Part shown: piece after piece, positions 56,601-64,000 of the stretch
Layout: each line of letters begins with the position of its first letter
Position numbering within the stretch: position 1 is the first letter of the stretch
Assembly: GCA_010356995.1 (NCBI GenBank)
Contig: ML996703.1
Coordinates: forward strand, 186,001 to 250,000
Origin: Trichodelitschia bisporula
Taxonomy: Eukaryota; Ascomycota; Dothideomycetes; Phaeotrichales; Phaeotrichaceae
Direction of reading: 5' to 3'
DNA length: 64,000 nucleotides
Translations under genes and position numbers: made by a program
The notes under the pieces: generated by a model
The model's database searches: none
Seen by the model: the letters and a program-made list of their open reading frames with translations, nothing else
Told to the model about the DNA's origin: nothing

Positions 56601-59600
56601 GTGGAAGTGTTTCCATTGCAACCGAAATGGTACGAGCATGATGTCATGGTGTTGTTGTCGAACGACATGCAGCGGAGAGGACCGGATTGATGTCCGCGTT
56701 GACGAAGGCAAACCTCCCGTTCGATGTCAGACACTATTTTCTCTAGCAGTAGGCTGATACTGAAGTTGCGCAGGATAGGTCACGATAGTCTTGTGGTCTA
56801 CTAGTTCTACTACGTACGAAGTGGTGCCCGTTAGCCCCGCCGGTCTGCCACCCCCCCACCTCAACCGGTTATCACCCCTAACCTGTGGACCCCGAGCCAA
56901 ACATCACGCTCCAGTGGAGCCTTTTATCACAGTACGAGCCAGAGTATGGCGACATCAGCCATGGAGGGCCTTACAAAGTGTAGAACCGAGAAAATGCCAC
57001 AGTTGGGAACCAAGGTTCTGATGGCTTCAGCGGGAGACCCTTTATTCGCTAATGCTGATAAACACATTTCACCTCGGAGTTCCCACTTAAACGGATCATA
57101 TTTCGATGATCTTCATATTGAACGCTCCAGACCCCCACACCCCACATCACACCTTCCCACAGCCAGCCACAGCCCCCGCGCGAGCCGTTTCTAGATGCAC
57201 TCCGTACTAGAAGCAGGAACGGCCGGGGTTGCCGTGGGGAAAAACCGTGGGGTAAGAGCGTGGGGGTGGAGGCATGGGGTTAACCAAGTTCAGCCACGGC
57301 GTTTCGTGTTGGTTGAGCTTTGCTGAGGAGGGAAAGCGGATGCGGTGAGAGGAGTTGGCAGTGTAGAGGTCACGCGGATGGTTGGAGGTGCTGACGTAGG
57401 CTGTTGATGCCGGTGGCCGAGTCTGGGTACTAGCGCCGGTAGTGAACCTTCGTCACTTCGGGTCGGCCCGAACCGCTATCGTCGGGCCGATTTTGGGTGT
57501 CCGGAGGTTGGATGGCTGCCGATCCCCTTTCAGGCCTACCATATCTTGTCGTTGCCACGTGCAGTTACGTACCCTGCGGAGCGTGGTGACGAAGCATGGT
57601 GACGAAGGCGTGACTCCAATGGTCTGCTTCGTTGCATCCACAAGTTGACTGTCACTGTCGTCCCAGCTGTCATTCGGATTAACTGTCTCTATGGTGAAGA
57701 GTAAAGCCACCTATGCTTCGTGACTCGAACTTGGCGTCGAAAAGCGCAAACAGACGATGGCCTCGGGAATGGCGCGGACACATATTAGACTGTTAGCAAG
57801 ACCGAGTTCGGTATGCGCCCCGGCTTCGCAATCTGGCACATGCCAAACTCAACACTCCAAGTGTAAACAGAGCAAAAGCCACCGGGCACCCTCTAGCGTA
57901 CGGTAAAGTCGACTCACGGTCCCAAAGCAGAGAGTGGCGAGCCTGGCCAGCCCAGCCGTTGTTAACAACGTACCACAAGCACCGCCCTTGATGAGTCAAT
58001 GATCTTGAACTGGCTGCAACTCCGATCTCAGCCCCACATTTTCGATCCCAGCCCTACACCAACCCTAGATCCGTGCCCCGCGCCATACCATACACCATCA
58101 TCGCCTCTCCTTATCAAACACCAAGCGTATTCCCAACGGCGTCCGTACGACCGAAGACTCCGGGACCGATTTCATGATAAACTCGCTCAAACGGATACCC
58201 ACGTTGCGGCGTCGCTGGTTTCAGTTCACCACAGCCAACAACGGCTGTCACACACTTCGCTGGGAGAGAAGATACCAGAATCTCGGATCAGCTAATTGGC
58301 CCGGTCGTTGGTCTCCGCTAGAGACGGCAGTTGGTCTCCGCGCTCCAATATACGGTTCCCACTACGTTGTTCAAAGGCCGTCCAGGCGTTGCGTCCTGGT
58401 GCCCTGAGGCTTCGGTTGACCGTTACCAGTATGTTGGGCGGATGGTCAGCCTGTGAAACTGAGAAGGTGGGCGAGCTGCTTCGTGCCTGGCTGTAGGCTC
58501 GCGCCACGCGGGTGCGTGCGCAGCTTGTGCTATCAGAAACGACGGCACTTTCGTCACGGTGGGGTTGCCTGTGGCGAGATTTTCGACGGACTGTGCAACC
58601 AAAAACGGCTTATATTCAAAGAAACGCACAACAAGCAATGAGCGGAACGATCGAGGACCGAGAACCGGGAGAGAGCGGGAATGAGCAATTCCAATAGGGC
58701 TGGGGGGCGACGGCACTGTGGTTAACGCTCAGCTCGCCCTGGGCCCAATATTGAGAAGATCTGGAATAACCTCAGTGGTACAGGAGTCACGTTGACTGGA
58801 GCCACAAGTCTAACGCGGCGTGACGGTTGCCGAAGTTGCGCGAGCTACGAGCCGTTGACGCGGTGCGAGGACGGGACTTAGTAAGTGACGATATACGTTG
58901 TGGTGTGATATGGAGTCAATGCTAGGCGGTATCTGGTGTGACCATTCTATTCCATGAAGGGTAAGGTGAGGTTTACCGTTCAGTCGCGCTGTTGATGGCG
59001 TAGGAGTACCGGTATGGCACAAGCATTGCTGGCCGTGGAGTAGAATGATTGTCTCCAAAAATAGTCCATCGCAATGACTCCCGTCTAAGTGGTATCTGCC
59101 CATATCGGCGGAGGGTGAGGGTTGCCGGAAGGAGGATCTCTCCGTAGGCCGGGGCACATTTCACCATACTCTGTCATTGCCCCAGCTAGTTCGTCTTTGC
59201 GGTTGCATCGTCGATGCTGGTATGACTTTGAGCTTTTCAGTGCCGCCGTCACACTGCATGCACCTCTCAAGGTCGCTCGGATTGCGGCATTTGTCGGATC
59301 CTGACCACAGCATCAACGGTGATGTTTCTTTGTCAACTGAGCCCTCGCCCTCATTCCATTGTCATTTTTCGCGGAGATTAAGACCGCTTTGGAGAGACGG
59401 CGCCAGTGCACTGTGTTCCCGGGATTCAGGACTCCAGTGTGTGGCTAAACGCGCCGTTCGGAAAACTGCGGACATCAGTGAGAGGAAAGTGCATCACAAC
59501 GCCCAACGAACGAAAAACTAACAATGTCAAGAGCAGATCTAGCACACTGATGAACTACAGATCCCTAACCTATATCTGCCCCGATATTGCAGCTGAGACG

Positions 59601-62600
59601 TACCTTTGAGCTGTCACGATGTCCACGATGTCGTATCACACATGCTCAGCGTGGCTCCGGGAACCGAAACGGCGCAGCGGCTGTACAGCATGCCACGTGC
59701 ATTTCGACGATGGCCGTCCATCATGGGCACGGCATTAGCTCGACCTCGGGCTGAATCGTGGCGAGTATACTCAAAGGGATCCTGTAAAGTGAGCAGCACT
59801 TGCTCGCGCAGCCAGCGCTGTACTCCGCATTGCCGGTTACCCATGGATTCCGGACATTTCTCCGCAGCAAGGTATGTGTGAAAGAGCACGTCTTGCTGCA
59901 CCTAGGCGTCGATAAGTTCTGGGGTTGATGAACATATCGATCGATGTTGTGTTCCTGTTGCTGTTCAAACTGCACTAGTTCTAAGCACTGCACTTTCCCT
60001 TCAAATCCCGCGCCCGATGCGACTACTGTGATGCAGCGTTCAATCCGATGACCTGGCACACGTTTAGTGATCAGGTTCTCGTCGAATTGGCCACTTGCCT
60101 CTGCGCTCGGAAATCGCACCACGATAACCATCAAGCAATCGTACTTTGCCATGCTGGCCACGCTAACTTTCAACCACATTTCGTATTCCCGTCTCCCCGG
60201 AACCCTCCCCGACACTTTAATGCGGTAGGTTGTTGGCCGAACTATCCCACTCGAAGCGGGTTGTAGTGCGAAAAGTGCTTCTTCGGGCCCGATAGGCCAA
60301 AGCCGAAAGACCCCGATGTCACGGGACATTCGACCTTCACAACTTTGGAGGTAAGCTGCAAACCCAACTTCTTTGACATTGTCGAGCTGACAAGAGGTGA
60401 AGCGCGATCGGCAACATCCGTCGACATCTCGACTCCGCCCAATGTCTCACGATGAAGAGGCGCGATCGACAAGATACCATCGCATTCCCGCCTCACGGCT
60501 CCTGCAGCCCCCATCGGAGCAGTGACCGTCCTTCCCCATCCCGTTAGCGCCTCCACACCAGCACCCCAATTCAAACCCGCGGGGAACTCCAAGCCCCCAC
60601 CAAGCCCACAGGACGTCGCCATCGCTCCAATCAGCACCCGCAAAACGCAGGGCCCAGGTCGCCGGACCCGCGCCCCATCCGAACAACAGGCACAACGCCA
60701 AATCGAGCACCCATCGGTCTTCGTCGTCGGACATCGGAAACGGCAGACATGCAGAACCTGCTTTCGCGAACGGGATGTCGCCGGATCGCGCCCTGCGTTG
60801 CTGACGGCCCCGCCCCGCCTGCACGGCCAATACGGCGACCAATACGGGACGCCCTGCTGGACGCGGGGCTAGCAACGGCACTGCGGCTGTCGTTGCGGCA
60901 GCCTGGGGCGGGAGTGCCTACGGCCGCCGGGCCTCCCCGCCGAAGGAGGACCGGCGAAGGGGGCAGCTTATCAGATACCAGGCGCGGAGGCAGGCTAGTG
61001 TACTGCGTAGCGGGGGATAACATCTTGCGCCCACGCCCACGCGGCCGGACGCTGTCCGGGGCGCATGGGCCAAGACATGCACGGCGCTCCGCGTGCATGC
61101 CGAGATGCTGCATGGGCGAGACGGGGCGGCGTTATTCGCGGGATCGGGGCGGGGAGGGTATGGGCGCACGGATGGGCCATGCTGGCCATGCTGTTTCCAT
61201 GTGACAGATCGCGCGGCTGATGCGGAGGCTGCTGCATTGAGGTGTGGCGTCTGCGGGTGGGATTTGCTTTTATATCCGAGCCGGGTTCGGGGCTCCTACG
61301 TCGTGACCACATCCGAAGTTTTGGGCTTTCGACGGCAATTAGGATTGGCAACTATGCGGTTGTGAGGCGCTTTGTTTGGCTTTGTTGATTTTACTAGCCG
61401 CTTTATGATGGGGTTTCGGGGCTGGCACGTGGATCCTCAACATCCACGTCTCGGTATCGTCGACATCGCTTAGCTTACCAACGTCGAAATTCAGACCCCG
61501 TGTTGCAGTTTACTCTGCTATGATAAGCTATCTCGTGACTTCGCTTCATCCACGCGGTTTGGAGAGACACCAAAGGTAGTGAGCACCGTAGCTAGAATTG
61601 CAACATCACCAACCCAGAATCAGCATCGTTCAACCCACATAGTCATAAACCCCTCCCCTGACCACCATCTCCAGTTCTGGAGTGAATAGACCGTATTCCT
61701 GCTCATGCGAAGCTCATGCAGGCTCATCGAAGATGATACACCATAATCGATTCCTATTACACCAATGCTCTGCGTGTCGCCCGGTGGCAGAACTCAAAAC
61801 TTCCCTTCCGTAACCGAAAAATATATGCCCCTACTGACGGCTCTCAGGCCCGAAAGAAGACGTGTTGCACCGAAAAGCGACGACGTCCTCAGGTCACGTG
61901 CCGTTTCTTCCACATACGACTTTCAGCGCCGATGAGGCTGAAGGATCCGGTGATGACATTACCTGGCTACCGGTTGAATCTCGTAGAACCGAATCGCGGG
62001 CGATGTAACTGGCTGGGTCTGCACCGTCCGTTTAGCCTTCTCCCACCCATGTCTGAGACACCTAAGGGAAATGGTTCCGCACGTATCGACGATATCACGA
62101 TGTCTTGCAGAATCTGCACTGCGGAAATTAGCCAGCTACCAGCAGCCGCGGATGCTTTCACTGTTGCAAGCGGCCAAAGTACGACCTAGCGGATAGCCGA
62201 TGCTCTTTTGCTCATCGGCTACCAACAAAGTTGCTACATGATATCGGCGCTGAGAAACCGCCCAGTCATCGGCCATCCAGCCCTCACGGCTAGAACTAAG
62301 GACTTCCCCAGATGTGTAATCAACCGCCTCGCCGACAGTCCCCAAACAGGTACATCGGTACGGGCAACCCAAGTTCGACTGGAGAAGCCCTCCCAGGTTC
62401 CATGCCATTTCAATCTACTGGAAACGTGACACTCCCGCACCCCTGCACGCGGCGGCAAGACTGACGATTTGTATCGCCGACTCGAAAGCTCTTAGATGAT
62501 GTGCAGCGGGCACTAAAACCAACAGAGAAAAGGCAGATCTAGCACTCAGGGCGAAATGGCGAGGCCTTGCGGAAGGTATCGGGCCAAATCGGTGGTGAGC

Positions 62601-64000
62601 GGCCGTGGAGTGAAGAAGAAGGCTAAGCTAAGTTTTAGCCTCCCATCCAGCGATCATCACATTCGCAGAGATGCAGGCAGGCGTCGACGCAGGGACCATG
62701 ATCGAAACGTAGGGAAGACTGTAGCGGGGAGAAACGCGTAGGACGACGTGACGGAGACGGCCTTCTTGAGATGCGTCGCACATGTGCTGCTGTGCAACAG
62801 GGACACCAGATCCAGCGGCCTGGGTGCCTTGTGCTGCCACACCTTGACTTTTCCTAACGGAAGTTGACGATTCGGCGGCGCCCTGCCGTATGTTCGGCCA
62901 AACGAAACAGCGAGTCAGTGGCCCGAGCCTGATGACGGCGGGTCATGCCGAGCGCGGGGATCCCGCTACAAAGCTCCGTGATGTGCTATCGTACCGATAA
63001 ACTTGTTTGATCGTTTCCTAGGCCCCGAAACGGAGTGGCGCCCCTAAGGCCATACTGTACCTACTGAACCGTCGGTGTCGCAGGGCGTCTTCGATGGAAG
63101 GGTCTCCGGCTGCTCCAGGTCGAGTAGAATCGAGGGACGAGGTCACTGAAAAGTCCCAGACTTGCCCCCTTCACTCCATGACGACGCACGAAGGTACCAC
63201 ACACATTGATACTCTAGTGTTTGAGGCAGCAGGCCACGAGGCACGAGAGTTTCCATTCCATTCCCTGCCCCGACATCTGGTTCAAACTTTTTGATAAGGA
63301 ATCCAGAATTTTTGGTAGCGGGCGTTAGGCAGAAGAAGAAAGGAAAGGGTACGTACCACAACACGGTCGATCGACACGTCAATGGCATACGCCGCGCTCT
63401 CATCGTGAGGAGCATACGCGTTGTCACGGCACGGCAATCGTGCAAAATCCCGCATTCACCCCGAGCCCCTGCCATGGTATCTGAAAATATCGTAGCCACG
63501 CCCGGCAGCAAAAATGTCTGGGCAAGGCGGCCACGACTTTCTCAGGTGGCTGTTAGCTCAATGTATTGGAGTGCAGTGCGCCTCTCGTGCTGTGTTCAAC
63601 GCGTACACACACGTCTGGTACAGCAGAAAAGAGACTTGAAGAGAAGTTGAGTGTGGAGGGAGCTCCTTAGCCCTTCCTTCCTTTCCACGAGGCCTGCAGC
63701 CCCGCTGCGCGTAGATCCCAATTGCTTTTGTCGCGTCCTCTAACCCCCGTTGCTGTTCTCCTTACCGTTCTCCCATTTGCCCATTTCTCCTCCGGCCACT
63801 ACCCCCCGCAGCCGCTCTACGGAGGTACTCTGGCAGCTCGCGCCCGGTCTCGAGTAGAGTAGAACTTTGTTGTGGGGGGCACTGGGAGGCTTGCGGCAAG
63901 ACTAAATTGCTTGGCTTCTGCCGCTGGCTCCCCTTTTGCTGCTGTTTTGCTAGGAATTCGACTGACTGAGCGTCAGAGCGATGGCACATTACTGGCATGG
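53681..64000. other. Ten kilobases with no supportable gene
   Basis: Base composition is near balanced, less GC-rich than the coding parts. No frame shows a recognisable domain, no multi-exon model could be built, and no rRNA, tRNA, transposase or terminal repeats were seen. The longest frame, 60329-59721 on the minus strand, is listed separately. This may be a gene desert, worn repeat DNA, or promoter DNA of a gene beyond the window. Confidence 0.4.
59721..60329 (-). CDS. Unsupported open frame of 202 codons
   Basis: Longest minus-strand frame with an ATG in the gene-poor right third. Parts have the alternation of hydrophobic residues seen in real proteins (EYEMWLKVSVASMAKYDCLM, CLELVQFEQQQEHNIDRY), but there is no known motif, no clear neighbouring exon and no promoter signal. 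Chance remains the more likely explanation. Confidence 0.15.
   Translation of the reverse strand: MSRDIGVFRLWPIGPEEALFALQPASSGIVRPTTYRIKVSGRVPGRREYEMWLKVSVASMAKYDCLMVIVVRFPSAEASGQFDENLITKRVPGHRIERCITVVASGAGFEGKVQCLELVQFEQQQEHNIDRYVHQPQNLSTPRCSKTCSFTHTLLRRNVRNPWVTGNAEYSAGCASKCCSLYRIPLSILATIQPEVELMPCP

Noticed and set aside
56371-56757. Plus-strand frame with a Cys cluster (CFHCN, CCCRTTC)
   Set aside because: It has no ATG start at a sensible place and no full zinc-finger spacing; probably chance.
57721-57735. tRNA B-box-like GTTCGAGTC on the minus strand
   Set aside because: The preceding minus-strand sequence has no A-box and cannot pair as an acceptor or anticodon stem.
60447-61204. Opposed frames around 60.4-61.2 kb
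   Set aside because: Both strands are open in a GC-rich patch; neither shows a domain or consistent intron signals.

Overview
The window is nuclear DNA of a filamentous ascomycete (Pezizomycotina; a Dothideomycetes-like fungus is my guess, which the sequence alone cannot prove). The evidence is GT-AG introns, mostly 43-58 nt long with CTGAC/CTAAC-type branch points, GC-rich codon use, and families typical of these fungi: a STAND/NLR receptor with a Goodbye-type N-terminus, a Reg1-like PP1 subunit, a Pap1-type bZIP protein and an ELMO protein. Two N runs (3294-3358 and 53656-53680) show a draft assembly.

Layout. 0.6-5.3 kb: an annexin with a very long Pro/Gly-rich arm, then an APH-type phosphotransferase. 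5.7-6.9 kb: a decayed hypothetical gene, followed by a 31-nt minisatellite. 7.4-10.4 kb: a five-exon gene for a secreted protein with a duplicated cysteine module and a Ser/Thr-rich stalk. 11.3-12.5 kb: a two-helix membrane protein. 12.6-17.3 kb: a STAND receptor (Goodbye, NACHT, TPR-like, ZZ-like zinc finger) with two apparent breaks. 18.5-19.6 kb: the wreck of a membrane-protein gene with in-frame stops. 20.2-22.2 kb: a short-chain dehydrogenase and a glyoxalase-like gene, convergent. 23.1-27.6 kb: three related small genes of unknown function, two of them inside an old tandem segmental duplication. 27.6-31.4 kb: no gene seen, two microsatellites.

31.4-33.2 kb: a fungal conserved Ser/Arg-rich protein with a 290-nt first intron. 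33.2-38.3 kb: no convincing gene, but a 14-nt motif recurs. 38.3-40.2 kb: an NTF2-like/mRNA-export-type protein. 42.6-44.6 kb: a bZIP regulator. 45.0-47.3 kb: an ELMO/CED-12 protein. 49.4-51.1 kb: a Reg1-like PP1 regulatory subunit. 51.1-64 kb: a polypurine tract and then nearly 12 kb in which I find no supportable gene.

The housekeeping and signalling genes (annexin, ELMO, bZIP, Reg1-like, NTF2-like) look intact. The 5.7-27 kb stretch looks accessory: decayed genes, an immune-type receptor, a surface protein, minisatellites and a lineage-specific paralogue cluster. No rRNA, tRNA, transposase or CRISPR array was found. Most multi-exon models were built by hand from splice signals and reading-frame continuity.
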